The position numbers were made by a program, and so were the translations under genes. From an uncultured Methanobrevibacter sp. (GTDB taxonomy: Archaea > Methanobacteriota > Methanobacteria > Methanobacteriales > Methanobacteriaceae): DNA of 41,794 nucleotides. The notes under the pieces are model-generated. The model was not told where the DNA came from, did no database searches, and worked only from the letters and a program-made list of their open reading frames with translations. Below, piece after piece: positions 19,418-29,739 of the stretch; positions within the stretch are counted from its first letter, which is position 1, and every line of letters starts with the position of its first letter. The stretch spans positions 1 through 41,794 of the forward strand of contig OMVX01000011.1 in assembly GCA_900314605.1 (NCBI GenBank), read 5' to 3'.

Positions 19418-20953
19418 TTAATCTAATTCATTTGAAGGAATTCTATAGTAAGGATCTTCTAATATATTGATTTCAATAAATTCACTTGCATCATCTAATA
19501 ATTCTAAACAATCATGAGAAAGATGACTTAAATATACTTTAATATTGTTTTCTTTATATTTTTTACATACTTCATTTATAGCTATTATTGCAGATTGATC
19601 TACTATACGTGAATCTAAAAAATTAATTACTACTCCATCAACTTTAATATTGTAATCTAAAGATTCTTTAAAATTCATACAACTTGCAAAGAATAGTGGA
19701 CCCCGTACCTCATAATATTGAATATTATTTTTATTATCTAATGTAGGTATAACAGTAATTCTTTTAGAGCTTTGCCAAGCCATATTTAATGTACTTATAA
19801 TAACACCGACTAAAACTGCTATTGCTAAATTATTTAATAGGACTGTTAAAACGGTCACAATTATCATAACAGCCATATCTATTTTAGGAACATGATTTAT
19901 AACTTTTAAACTGGACCATTTAAATGTATTAAAAGCTACTACAAACATTACTCCTACTAGTGCAGCCATTGGTATAATATTTACAATTGATGAGCCAAAA
20001 ATTAAAATGATAAATATTAGACTTCCTGCAATTATACCACTTAAATGTTTTAATCCTCCTGATTCCAGGTTAACCATTGTTTGACCTATCATAGCACAAC
20101 CACCCATTCCATGGAAAAAACCACAAAATGTATTAGCTATTCCCTGTGCTACACTTTCTTTATTTGCTCTACCACGTGTATTAGTCATTTCATCTACAAC
20201 ATTAACTGTAAGTAAAGTTTCGATTAATCCTACAGCTGCCATTAATATAGCATATGGAAGAACAATACTAATTGATTGAAAAGTTATAGGTACCATCGGT
20301 ATATGGAATTTAGGTAGTCCTGATGCTATACTTGCTATATCTCCAATTGTTTTAGTCTTCAAATTAAAAATAAGGTTTATTAAGGTTACTGTGATTATAG
20401 CAACTAAACCACTAGGAACCTTCTTTGTGAGTTTTGGTAAAAAATACATAATCAAACTACTAATAACTACTAAAACCAACATAAATATTAGTGGTAATCC
20501 ACTTAACCATGTACCTGATGGTGTTTTAAACTGTTCTATTTGTGATAAAAATATAATAATTGCAAGACCATTTAAAAATCCATATATAACAGGTTGTGGA
20601 ACTAGACGTATAAATTTAGCTAATTTAAGAGCACCAACCAGTATTTGTATAAGACCCATAATAATTACAGCCAGATAAAGATATTCTACACCATAAGTAA
20701 CTATAAGGGCTACACTAACTATAGCTACACTACCTGCTGCACCACTAATCATACCAGGTCTTCCACCTAAAAGTGATGTGATTAAACATATTATACCTGC
20801 TGTTACAAGGCCTGTTAAAGGATCTAAATGAGCTACAATAGCAAAAGCAATACATTCAGGCATCAATGCAAGTGAGGTTGTAAGACCTGATAATATTTCA
20901 TTTTTTAAAGTAATAAGTTTATATTCTTCTTTAATACTTTTTAAATTATACAT
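19418..20953 (-). CDS. SulP-family anion transporter with C-terminal STAS domain, copy 1
   Basis: A 511-residue protein. Residues 1 to about 390 form the SulP membrane domain, with GRPGMISGAAGS, LVPQPVIYGFLNGLAI and NTRGRANKESVAQGIAN. The last 110 or so residues form a cytoplasmic STAS domain (VDGVVINFLDSRIVDQSA). The family moves sulfate, bicarbonate or other anions with Na+ or H+; the substrate cannot be read here. The GTTGAT before the ATG is a weak ribosome binding site. It is transcribed away from the divergent solenoid-protein gene and duplicated at 22929-24464. The last 175 or so residues differ at only about five positions between the copies while the membrane part differs much more. 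Confidence 0.93.
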   Translation of the reverse strand: MYNLKSIKEEYKLITLKNEILSGLTTSLALMPECIAFAIVAHLDPLTGLVTAGIICLITSLLGGRPGMISGAAGSVAIVSVALIVTYGVEYLYLAVIIMGLIQILVGALKLAKFIRLVPQPVIYGFLNGLAIIIFLSQIEQFKTPSGTWLSGLPLIFMLVLVVISSLIMYFLPKLTKKVPSGLVAIITVTLINLIFNLKTKTIGDIASIASGLPKFHIPMVPITFQSISIVLPYAILMAAVGLIETLLTVNVVDEMTNTRGRANKESVAQGIANTFCGFFHGMGGCAMIGQTMVNLESGGLKHLSGIIAGSLIFIILIFGSSIVNIIPMAALVGVMFVVAFNTFKWSSLKVINHVPKIDMAVMIIVTVLTVLLNNLAIAVLVGVIISTLNMAWQSSKRITVIPTLDNKNNIQYYEVRGPLFFASCMNFKESLDYNIKVDGVVINFLDSRIVDQSAIIAINEVCKKYKENNIKVYLSHLSHDCLELLDDASEFIEINILEDPYYRIPSNELD

Positions 20954-21303
20954 AATATCAACAAAATAGAAAATATAAATAGTATATATAAATTCTAGTA
21001 TAAAAATTAATATATAATGAATATTTATTTAATTTCAAATAATAATTAATTAAAAAAAATACTTTAAATATTTATTAATATAAAAAAAAAAAATAAAGCT
21101 AATAAAGTAAATAATCTTAGAAATAATTCTATATATCTTAATAAAATTTAAAAAATTAATAAAAATAAAAATTATATTATAATTTATCTAAAATAATTAA
21201 AAATTAAGGACATTTATAAAAAATAAAATTTAATATTAAAAAAAAATACAAATTATATTTAATTAAAATTTATCAAATTTCGTCTAATTATAGGAGATAA
21301 AAA
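20954..21303. other. Divergent promoter region between SulP copy 1 and the solenoid gene
   Basis: 350 bases, nearly all A/T, no coding signal. It must carry promoters for both flanking genes. GGAGA at 21293 is the ribosome binding site of the rightward gene. No operator-like dyad stands out. Confidence 0.4.
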
Positions 21304-22878
21304 ATGGGTTTATTTGGATTTCTAAAAAAAGATAAAAAAGAAGAATCATCAACTAAAAAAGAACAAAATATAGAATTTAAAGATGAACAAGTAGATTCGG
21401 ATGATACAAGTAATATTGAAAAATACTTAAACTCCAATGAGTTAACAAACAAACAAAAACAACAAATACTATACAAAAAATTTGCAGAAAATTCAGAAAA
21501 TCGTAATGAACGTCTTTTTGCTATAAATGAGATTATGGATGTTTATATGCTCAAAGATATAGCCTTAAATTTTAAAGATAGATACTCGAGAACACTTGCT
21601 GTTGCAAAAATTGAAGATGAACAAATATTAACTGAAATAGCAGAAAAATCTCCTTATATAGAAACAAGACAAATTGCATATGAAAGACTTGGTAAAAAAG
21701 ATAAAGCTATAGCAGAACTTTTAAAAGGTCAAAATAACAAAGATACTGTTAAAAAAGGACTAGAAGAAATAGATGATGAAAAAATATTAACAGATATAGT
21801 TATTAATTCAAAAGATAAAAAAGCAAGAAATGGTGCCCTAGCAAAAATAACAAATAAAGATTTTTTAGAAGATATTGCATTAAAATCAAATGATGAATCA
21901 ATTAAAGAACAATCAATAAAACAAATAGATTTAGATAATTATTTGAAAGAAAAATTTCTAAAAGAAGAAAATTCAGCTAATATTAAACTTATTGTGCTAG
22001 AGAAAGTTGATGATGAAGAGCTACTTAAAAAAATAGCCTTAAAAGATAATTATGAAAAAGTTAGATTAGAAGCTATATCAAAAATAAATAATAAAGATAC
22101 ATTAGAAAATATACTAAAAACAACAGAACATCCTGATGTAAAAATTGAGATTATGAGTAGAATTGATAATCCAAATTTAATCAAAGACATTGCTCTACAT
22201 GATAAAGATAAATATACAAGAAGTATAGCATTAAATTATATTGATGATAATGAAATATTAAAAAATGTAGCTTTATCTGGAGAAGATAATTTTATAAGAA
22301 AAATTGCTGCTGAAAAAATTACTAATGAAAAATATTTAGAAGAAATATTAATAAATGAAAAAGATAAATCTGTTCAAAAAGCGCTATTTTCTAATAAAAA
22401 TATGCAAAATGAAGACCTTATTGCAAATATAGCAATTAATTCAGAATCAGAAGATGTTAGAAAACTTGCACTTGAAAAGATTACCGATGAAAATATATTA
22501 AAAGATTTAATAATAAAAACAGAATATGAGGATACTGCAAGTGCTGCTTTATCTCAAATAAATGATGAAGCACTTTTAACAGAAGTTATTGCAAAAACTA
22601 AAAATAAAAATATTGCACTTAAAGCTATTAGATCAATTCATGATGAAAAAATATTAGAGATAATCGCAGAAAAATCAAACTTTGAAGATGTAAGAATAAG
22701 TGCTATATCAAAAATTGATAATCAAAAGATTATTGAAAAGATTGCCTTAAATGACCCTGAGATTAATGTAAGATCCGCTGCATTAAATAAAATATTAAAC
22801 ATTAATGTGTTAAAAGAAATTGCACAAAATGATTCTAATGAATATATACGTAATAAAGCTAATAAATTAATAAAATAA
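21304..22878 (+). CDS. Alpha-solenoid protein of seventeen 26-residue HEAT/LRV-like repeats
   Basis: After a short charged N-terminus (MGLFGFLKKDKKEESS) and about 60 linker residues, the rest divides into seventeen consecutive repeats of 26 residues, with one repeat a residue longer. The consensus is roughly L-x-x-I-A-x-x-(S/N)-x-(D/E)-x-x-V-R-x-x-A-(L/I)-x-K-I-x-D-x-x-(I/L). LKDIALNFKDRYSRTLAVAK and IEKIALNDPEINVRSAALNK are two examples. The periodicity and the VR-x-x-A core resemble HEAT and leucine-rich-variant repeats, which form superhelical protein-binding scaffolds. There is no signal peptide or membrane segment, so it should be cytosolic. GGAGA lies six bases upstream of the ATG. It sits between two SulP genes, and a functional link is possible but unproven. 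Name and partner unknown. Confidence 0.85.
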   Translation: MGLFGFLKKDKKEESSTKKEQNIEFKDEQVDSDDTSNIEKYLNSNELTNKQKQQILYKKFAENSENRNERLFAINEIMDVYMLKDIALNFKDRYSRTLAVAKIEDEQILTEIAEKSPYIETRQIAYERLGKKDKAIAELLKGQNNKDTVKKGLEEIDDEKILTDIVINSKDKKARNGALAKITNKDFLEDIALKSNDESIKEQSIKQIDLDNYLKEKFLKEENSANIKLIVLEKVDDEELLKKIALKDNYEKVRLEAISKINNKDTLENILKTTEHPDVKIEIMSRIDNPNLIKDIALHDKDKYTRSIALNYIDDNEILKNVALSGEDNFIRKIAAEKITNEKYLEEILINEKDKSVQKALFSNKNMQNEDLIANIAINSESEDVRKLALEKITDENILKDLIIKTEYEDTASAALSQINDEALLTEVIAKTKNKNIALKAIRSIHDEKILEIIAEKSNFEDVRISAISKIDNQKIIEKIALNDPEINVRSAALNKILNINVLKEIAQNDSNEYIRNKANKLIK

Positions 22879-22928
22879 TATATATATACATATCATTATA
22901 TACATTCTCATAAATTATATAAAATTTT

Positions 22929-24464
22929 TTAATCTAATTCATTTGAAGGTATTCTGTAATAAGGGTCCTCTAATATATTTATTTCAATAAATTCACTTGC
23001 ATCATCTAATAATTCTAAACAATCTTGAGAGAGATGACTTAAATATACTTTAATATTCTTTTCTTTATATTTTTTAATTACTTCATTTATAGCTATTATT
23101 GCAGATTGGTCTACTATACGTGAATCTAGAAAATTAATTACTACTCCATCAACTTTAATATTATAATCTAAAGATTCTTTAAAATTCATACAACTAGCAA
23201 AGAATAATGGACCTCTAACTTCATAATATTGTATATTATTATTTTTATCTAATGTAGGTATAACTGTAATTCTTTTAGAGCTTTGCCAAGCCATATTTAA
23301 TGTACTTATAATAACACCTACTAAAACAGCAATAGCTAAATTATTTAATAAGACTGTTAAAATTGTAACAATTATCATAACAGCCATATCTATTTTAGGA
23401 ACATGATTTATAACTTTTAAACTGGACCATTTAAACGTATCAATGGATACTACAATCAATACTCCGATTAAAGCAGCCATTGGCATATAATTTAAAAGAG
23501 AAGAACCGAACATTATTATAATAAATATTAAACCTCCAGCTATTAATCCACTTAAACGCTTTAATCCTCCTGATTGTAAATTTACCATAGTTTGTCCAAT
23601 CATAGCACAACCACCCATTCCATGGAAAAATCCACAAAATGTATTAGCTATTCCCTGAGCTACACTTTCTTTATTTGCTCTACCACGTGTATTAGTCATT
23701 TCATCAACAACATTAACTGTAAGTAATGCTTCTATTAATCCTACAGATGCCATTAATATTGAATAAGGAAGAACAATCTTGATTGATTCATATGTTATCG
23801 GAACCATTGGAATATGAAAAGAAGGAAGTTGTGGACTGATACTTGCTATATCCCCTATTGTTTGTGTATTTAATCCAAAAATAAGGTTTATTAGTGTAAC
23901 TGTTATTATAGCAACTAAACCACTTGGTACCTTATCTGTTATTCTTGGTAAAAAATACATTATTAATATACTAATTGTAACTAAAATTAACATTATTATA
24001 AGTGGCATTCCAGTTAACCATGCACCTGAAGGGGTTTTAAACTGTTCTATTTGTGATAAAAATATAATAATTGCAAGACCATTTAAAAATCCATGTATAA
24101 CTGGTTGTGGAACTAAACGTATAAATTTAGCTAATCTTAATACACCAACAAGTATCTCTATAAGTCCCATAATAATAACTGCAAGATAAAGATATTCTGG
24201 ACCATGTGTAACAACAAGTGCTATACTTACTATAGTTAAACCACCTGCTACACCACTTATCATTCCAGGTCTTCCCCCAATAAGTGATGTGATTAAACAT
24301 ATTATTGCAGTAGTAAAAAGACCAGTTAAAGGATCTAAATGAGCAAAAATAGCAAATGCAATAGCTTCAGGTATTAAAGCTAGTGATGTTGTAAGTCCTG
24401 CTAATATCTCATTTTTTAAAACTATAAGATTATATTCATTTTTAATACTTTTTAAATTATACAT
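22929..24464 (-). CDS. SulP-family anion transporter with C-terminal STAS domain, copy 2
   Basis: Also 511 residues, collinear with the copy at 19418-20953, with the same GRPGMISGVAGG, LVPQPVIHGFLNGLAI and NTRGRANKESVAQGIAN segments and a STAS domain. GTGAT lies upstream of the ATG. It converges with the solenoid gene, 50 bases apart with no clear hairpin. The two SulP copies are nearly identical from about residue 340 to the end but clearly diverged before that, a pattern suggesting gene conversion of the 3' half. Substrate not determined. Confidence 0.93.
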   Translation of the reverse strand: MYNLKSIKNEYNLIVLKNEILAGLTTSLALIPEAIAFAIFAHLDPLTGLFTTAIICLITSLIGGRPGMISGVAGGLTIVSIALVVTHGPEYLYLAVIIMGLIEILVGVLRLAKFIRLVPQPVIHGFLNGLAIIIFLSQIEQFKTPSGAWLTGMPLIIMLILVTISILIMYFLPRITDKVPSGLVAIITVTLINLIFGLNTQTIGDIASISPQLPSFHIPMVPITYESIKIVLPYSILMASVGLIEALLTVNVVDEMTNTRGRANKESVAQGIANTFCGFFHGMGGCAMIGQTMVNLQSGGLKRLSGLIAGGLIFIIIMFGSSLLNYMPMAALIGVLIVVSIDTFKWSSLKVINHVPKIDMAVMIIVTILTVLLNNLAIAVLVGVIISTLNMAWQSSKRITVIPTLDKNNNIQYYEVRGPLFFASCMNFKESLDYNIKVDGVVINFLDSRIVDQSAIIAINEVIKKYKEKNIKVYLSHLSQDCLELLDDASEFIEINILEDPYYRIPSNELD

Positions 24465-24547
24465 ATTATCACAAAATAGTATTTATTATACTTATAATAA
24501 AATCTACTGTAATAATTTATATATTTTTATATTTAAAGCGTTCGCCA

Positions 24548-24634
24548 ATATATTTTTTAAATAATTTCTTTCTTTATTTATAAAATAAAGGTTTTATGGA
24601 GATTTTAGAAATAAGTTTTGACTTTTAGCGGACA
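24548..24634. repeat. Dispersed repeat, family C, copy 2
   Basis: It matches 10483-10566 over about 85 bases (blocks ATATTTTTTAAATAATTT, TTTCTTTATTT, AAAATAAAG, TTAGAA, GACTTTT). It occupies most of the 263-base gap between the SulP and DUF169 genes, just upstream of the SulP start. Confidence 0.5.
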
Positions 24635-24727
24635 CTCTTAATTTTAAAAAATTAGAAATTAATCATATTTTAAAGAATAAATTAAAAAAATAAGATAAAA
24701 TAAATAAAAAAAAGTAAAATATTGAGT

Positions 24728-25408
24728 TTAGAATATTTTTTCAACTGCTTCTGCAAATGAAACAATTTCAGATTGATTTATACCAACAGCTAATTCTTCA
24801 TCTTTAACTTTAGCTGCTCTTCTAGAACCATCACAACCTAAAGTTATATTAGGTTTACCACTTTCTATAGGTGTTGCACATACATCTCCACATACTGATT
24901 GTATACCTGAAAAATTAGGTTCGAATTTTTCTGAGTATTGATATACATATGCCTGTGCTGTTCTCATACCTCCAAGAGGATTAGTAAAGTATACTATAAC
25001 ATCAGGTACAAATTCAGCATCTTTAAGTGGTGCATATATAAGTCCTTTATGGCGTGTAGAGATTTTACATAAATTATCTGCAACAATTTTTCCATCTTCA
25101 AGTGATTTAAATCTTCCAAGTTCAAAGTATTTTTCTCCACTTGCAACTTTTTTTGGTGCATCTTCAAGTCCTAAAGCAGCTGAACCTCCTTTACAGGTTT
25201 GTTCATCTTTAGTTGAATAGAATGATTCACCTTGTGAAGCTAATTTAACCATTTCACAATGTCTTACAGGTTGTGCTTTAGTAATTCCTTGAGGAATTTC
25301 ACTTTCATCATCAAAGAACTTAATAGCAACAACATTATCATTTATACCTATTTTATCTTTAAATAAACTAGCATACTCACTGTTATTACTTATATCATAT
25401 TCTACCAT
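24728..25408 (-). CDS. DUF169 family protein
   Basis: A soluble 226-residue protein of the DUF169 (COG2043) family, recognised by RHCEMVKLA, NPLGGMRTAQAYVY and LGCDGSRRAAKV together with overall length. It has six cysteines (51, 72, 114, 173, 177, 192), including C-x3-C at 173-177. This hints at a metal or cofactor site, but the biochemical role of the family is not established. GAGGTAATATT before the ATG is a good ribosome binding site. It lies 241 bases downstream of uvrA on the same strand; that gap shows nothing recognisable, so co-transcription is uncertain. Confidence 0.85.
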   Translation of the reverse strand: MVEYDISNNSEYASLFKDKIGINDNVVAIKFFDDESEIPQGITKAQPVRHCEMVKLASQGESFYSTKDEQTCKGGSAALGLEDAPKKVASGEKYFELGRFKSLEDGKIVADNLCKISTRHKGLIYAPLKDAEFVPDVIVYFTNPLGGMRTAQAYVYQYSEKFEPNFSGIQSVCGDVCATPIESGKPNITLGCDGSRRAAKVKDEELAVGINQSEIVSFAEAVEKIF

Positions 25409-25649
25409 AATATTACCTCAAAAATTATAATATTTATATTAATATATATCTTTAATATATTTAAAATATTTTTTTTATGTCTTGTAGATATCCATATTAA
25501 ATCAATTGACATGTTCTAAAAATCTTATAAAACAGCGAAACTTTATATTTTTCTAATATAATTTAATTATTGTAATTAAATATTTTGAAATAATGACTAA
25601 GAAACATTTTATGAAATTGTATAGGTCAATTAATATCAATTACTCATAA

Positions 25650-28538
25650 CTATATATCTGTCATTAATTCTTTAGCTAATGGAGTAATATTATCTTTTAA
25701 GATTTCAAATAGGAAATCACCGGTATAAGTACCGGATTTGGATACTTCTTCAGGTGTACCTTCTGCAATAACTTTTCCTCCACCATCTCCACCTTCAGGA
25801 CCAAGATCTATTATATGGTCAGCTGTTTTAATTACATCGAGATTATGTTCTATTACTACAACTGAATTACCATTATCAGTAAGTCTATTTAACACGGAAA
25901 GTAATCTTTTAATATCTGAAAAATGTAAACCTGTAGTTGGTTCATCTAAAATATATAATGTCTGGCCTGTAGAAGATCTGGATAATTCTTTTGCAAGTTT
26001 AATTCTTTGAGCTTCACCACCAGATAATGTAGTTGCAGGTTGACCTAATTTAAGATATCCTAATCCTACATCATATAATGTTTGAAGTTTATTTTTTATT
26101 TTAGGTATATTTCTAAAAAATTCTAAAGCTTCTTCAACAGTCATTTCAAGAACATCATAAATGTTTTTACCTTTATAACGAATATCTAAGGTGTCTTCAT
26201 TATATCTTTTACCATTACATACTTCACATGGAACATATACATCAGCTAAAAAGTGCATTTCAATTTGTATAATACCATCACCTGAACATGCTTCACATCT
26301 TCCACCTTTAACATTAAAACTAAATCTTCCAGGTTTATATCCTCTTGCTTTAGCCTCAGGTGTTTGAGCAAATAATTCTCTTATAGGTGTAAACAATCCA
26401 ATATAAGTAGCAGGATTACTTCTAGGTGTTCTACCTATTGGCGTTTGGTCTATAATAATAAGTTTATCTACATTTTCTGCACCTTCAATTGAATCATGGT
26501 CTCCTGCAAATGCGTATTTGTGGTCTAATATTCCTTTCAGGCCTTTGTATAATATCTGATTTATAAGACTACTTTTACCTGAACCACTAACACCTGTAAC
26601 ACAAGTAAATAATCCAAGTGGTATTTTAACATTTATATTTTTAAGGTTATTTTGTCTTGCACCTTTTATTGTAATGAAATTACCATTACCGTCTCTTCTT
26701 TTTTTAGGTATAGGTATAAATTCTTTTCTAGATAAATATTTTCCAGTTATAGAGTCTTCTGATTTTATGATATCTTCTGGTGTTCCCCGTGCTATTACAC
26801 GTCCACCATGTTCACCTGCACCAGGACCTATATCTACAACATAATCTGCTGATAGAATAGTTTCTTCATCATGTTCTACAACAATTAGTGTATTTCCAAT
26901 ATTACATAAATGTTCCAAGGTCTGTATAAGTTTACGATTATCTCTTTGATGTAATCCTATACTTGGCTCATCTAGAATATATAATACTCCTACAAGACCT
27001 GAACCTATCTGTGTTGCAAGTCTTATTCTTTGAGCTTCTCCACCAGATAATGTACCTGATGAACGGGCCATAGTAATATAATCTAGACCTACATCTACAA
27101 GAAAACTTAAACGTTGATTAATTTCTTTTAATACTTCACTAGCTATGAAATTTTCTCTATCAGTAAGTTTAAGTTCTTGAAAAAATTTATATGAATCTTT
27201 AATAGACATTTCACAGACATCTGCAATATTCATTCCACCAACTGTAACAGCTAATACTTCAGGTTTAAGTCTTCTACCATCACATACAGAACATTTTCTA
27301 TCACTCATAAATTTAGAAATATGTTTACGATTCCAATTAGATTTAGTTTCAAAGTATAATCTTTGTAGACGTATGACTACTCCTTCAAAACGTCTATTAA
27401 CCATATATGTTCTGTTTCTTCTTTGAATGTTAAATGCAATTTTATCATCGGATCCAAATAAAATTATATCTTGATTCTTTTTAGATAAATCTTTAAATGG
27501 TGTATCTAAACTAAAGCCATAATGGTCTCCTACTGCTTGAAGTAATTGATTATAATAATTATCTTTTTTATTAGAATTATTCCAGGGTACTATTGCACCT
27601 TCATTAATAGATAGATTTTTATTTGGAACTACTAAATCTGGGTCTATTTCCATTTTAGAACCTATACCTTTACATTCAGGACATGCTCCTTGAGGAGAGT
27701 TAAATGAAAACATACGGGGAGTTAATTCTTCAAAACTTAATCCACAGTCAACACATGCAAAATCTTCTGAATATATTTTTTCATACTCTTCATCATCTTT
27801 TGGTGTATATAATACTTTAACTTGACCTTCTGAAAATTTAGTTGCTGTTTCAAGAGAATCAGTTAATCGTCTTTTAAAATCGACCGTATTTCTAATTTTT
27901 AATCTATCTACAACAATATCAATAGTATGTTTATAATTCTTTTTAAGCTTTATATCTTCTTCTAAATCTCTAATCTCACCATCGACACGTACTCTTACAA
28001 AACCTTTTTCCCTATATTCTTCAAATATTTGTTTATGTTCTCCTTTACGATCTTTAATAATTGGAGATAATACTTGAATTTTTACTTCTTCTCCTTCTTC
28101 CATTATAGATTCTGCTATTTGACCTATTGTTTGTTGTGAAATTTCTCTACCACAATTAGGACAATGCGGTATTCCTATACGTGCAAAAAGTAATCTAAGA
28201 TAATCATAAATTTCTGTTATGGTTCCAACTGTACTTCTAGGATTTACTCTAGTAGTTTTTTGGTCAATTGATATAGCTGGAGATAATCCTTCAATATAAT
28301 CTAATTCTGGTTTGTCCATTTGTCCTAAAAATTGTCTTGCATAACTTGATAGGGATTCTACATATCTTCTTTGTCCTTCAGCATAGATTGTATCAAATGC
28401 AAGTGATGATTTACCTGAACCACTTAAACCTGTTATTACAATAAATTCATCTCGAGGAATATTTAAGTCTATATTTTGCAGGTTATGTTCTCTAGCACCT
28501 TTAATAATTATTTCCCTTTTATTAGACTTCTTAGTCAT
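25650..28538 (-). CDS. uvrA: Excinuclease ABC subunit A
   Basis: 962 residues, the normal UvrA length. It has two ABC ATPase units: Walker [10 protein letters not shown] at residues 37-45 and GVSGSGKSS in the second half. The signature [12 protein letters not shown] occurs in unit one and [12 protein letters not shown] in unit two, with DEPSIGLH and DEPTTGLH after them. Zinc-module cysteines are visible as CPNC, CVDC with CPEC, CSVC and CEAC with CEVC. UvrA dimers scan DNA for bulky lesions and load UvrB in nucleotide excision repair. In archaea the uvr genes are bacterial in origin. GGTGA lies close before the ATG. uvrB is upstream on the same strand but separated by 1.2 kb of relic sequence; uvrC is not in the window. 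Confidence 0.99.
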   Translation of the reverse strand: MTKKSNKREIIIKGAREHNLQNIDLNIPRDEFIVITGLSGSGKSSLAFDTIYAEGQRRYVESLSSYARQFLGQMDKPELDYIEGLSPAISIDQKTTRVNPRSTVGTITEIYDYLRLLFARIGIPHCPNCGREISQQTIGQIAESIMEEGEEVKIQVLSPIIKDRKGEHKQIFEEYREKGFVRVRVDGEIRDLEEDIKLKKNYKHTIDIVVDRLKIRNTVDFKRRLTDSLETATKFSEGQVKVLYTPKDDEEYEKIYSEDFACVDCGLSFEELTPRMFSFNSPQGACPECKGIGSKMEIDPDLVVPNKNLSINEGAIVPWNNSNKKDNYYNQLLQAVGDHYGFSLDTPFKDLSKKNQDIILFGSDDKIAFNIQRRNRTYMVNRRFEGVVIRLQRLYFETKSNWNRKHISKFMSDRKCSVCDGRRLKPEVLAVTVGGMNIADVCEMSIKDSYKFFQELKLTDRENFIASEVLKEINQRLSFLVDVGLDYITMARSSGTLSGGEAQRIRLATQIGSGLVGVLYILDEPSIGLHQRDNRKLIQTLEHLCNIGNTLIVVEHDEETILSADYVVDIGPGAGEHGGRVIARGTPEDIIKSEDSITGKYLSRKEFIPIPKKRRDGNGNFITIKGARQNNLKNINVKIPLGLFTCVTGVSGSGKSSLINQILYKGLKGILDHKYAFAGDHDSIEGAENVDKLIIIDQTPIGRTPRSNPATYIGLFTPIRELFAQTPEAKARGYKPGRFSFNVKGGRCEACSGDGIIQIEMHFLADVYVPCEVCNGKRYNEDTLDIRYKGKNIYDVLEMTVEEALEFFRNIPKIKNKLQTLYDVGLGYLKLGQPATTLSGGEAQRIKLAKELSRSSTGQTLYILDEPTTGLHFSDIKRLLSVLNRLTDNGNSVVVIEHNLDVIKTADHIIDLGPEGGDGGGKVIAEGTPEEVSKSGTYTGDFLFEILKDNITPLAKELMTDI

Positions 28539-28933
28539 TTTTTCACCATAATATATGATATATAATTTACTTCATTAATATTAAATTTAAATTTTATTAT
28601 TATAATATAATTTTAATTTTATCTTTGTAAATTTATGCTCATAATAATTAAAATTTTAATATATTATAATATTTATTCGCATATTAAAAAACTATTTATT
28701 TGACACTTAAAAAGATTATATGATTTTTCGAAAAATCCATTTCCATCTTTCTAAAACTCAAATATTAAGTTAAATCATTTTAAATTTTCATTATCCTTTA
28801 AATATATTTTTAATATACTTAAGAAAGATTTAGATATAATTATTAATTTTTTTTGATTTATTCATATTTAGAGTAGTGCGATTTGATGTTATTAAAATAA
28901 GAGGATATTATTTTTTTATAAAGAGGTTTAAAT
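28539..28933. other. Non-coding gap upstream of uvrA
   Basis: About 395 AT-rich bases with no coding signal. It must contain the uvrA promoter if uvrA is transcribed separately from uvrB. The only conspicuous element is the 16-base palindrome at 28722-28737. Confidence 0.4.
28722..28737. promoter_or_regulatory. 16-bp perfect palindrome upstream of uvrA
   Basis: GATTTTTCGAAAAATC is its own reverse complement and lies 184 bases upstream of the uvrA start. It could be an operator for a dimeric regulator, but in DNA this AT-rich chance occurrence is quite possible. Confidence 0.3.
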
Positions 28934-29158
28934 TCATAATTTTTGATTTTTATTTTCCTCATAACTGTCCTGTTCAAAAATCAAATCATATTTATATTCA
29001 ATCCTCTCATAATTACTTTGCATTTTTTGATTATACTCATCTTCATTGACTTCACCAGGTTGTAATTCAAGTATAACCGGGTTGTGGCCTCTGTGTACAA
29101 TATCTTCAATATAATTTGTCCCTGATCAAATGCAATCTACAACTATAATATTTCTCAT
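28934..29158 (-). pseudogene. N-terminal relic of an ATP-grasp enzyme
   Basis: A good ribosome binding site (GGTGAG) precedes an ATG. The translation MRNIIVVDCI is interrupted by TGA at codon 11 and continues in frame as SGTNYIEDIVHRGHNPVILE, then YNQKMQSNYERIEYKYDLIF, ending at a second TGA. This resembles the N-terminal (pre-ATP-grasp) domain of carboxylate-amine ligases; the catalytic domain is gone. The assignment rests on the N-terminal pattern only, so the substrate class is unknown. It lies between uvrB and uvrA next to a MITE-like element. Confidence 0.6.
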
Positions 29159-29246
29159 AATCTCACCAATATAATATTATTAAAAATTTTTATAAATAAT
29201 TAATTGTTAATTTTTATATGTAAAAATAGTTTATTTCTTATTTTAT

Positions 29247-29428
<182 letters not shown>

Positions 29429-29739
29429 TTATTTTATTTTAATATTTGTATAATATAACACTAAAATTTTTAATAAAATTAATTATATTATTTTATATAA
29501 AAAAATTATTAATTATTTCAAAATAATTTGTTTTTATATTAAAAATTTATCTTAAATAATAATATTTGAAGGTTTATAATTGGTTTTTTCTATTATTATA
29601 TTTTCTTATTATAAATATTAAATTTTCATCTTTTATATCAGATTTTGATATATTATTTGAAAAATTTTATGTATTGGAATAATTTAAAAATTAAGGTTAA
29701 AAAACCAATGTATAAAAATAATTTCAATTGCTATAAAAT

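Noticed and set aside
27361-27375. Further copy of the CTTTGTAG MITE end
   Set aside because: The match is only eight bases, inside intact uvrA coding sequence, with no inverse partner.
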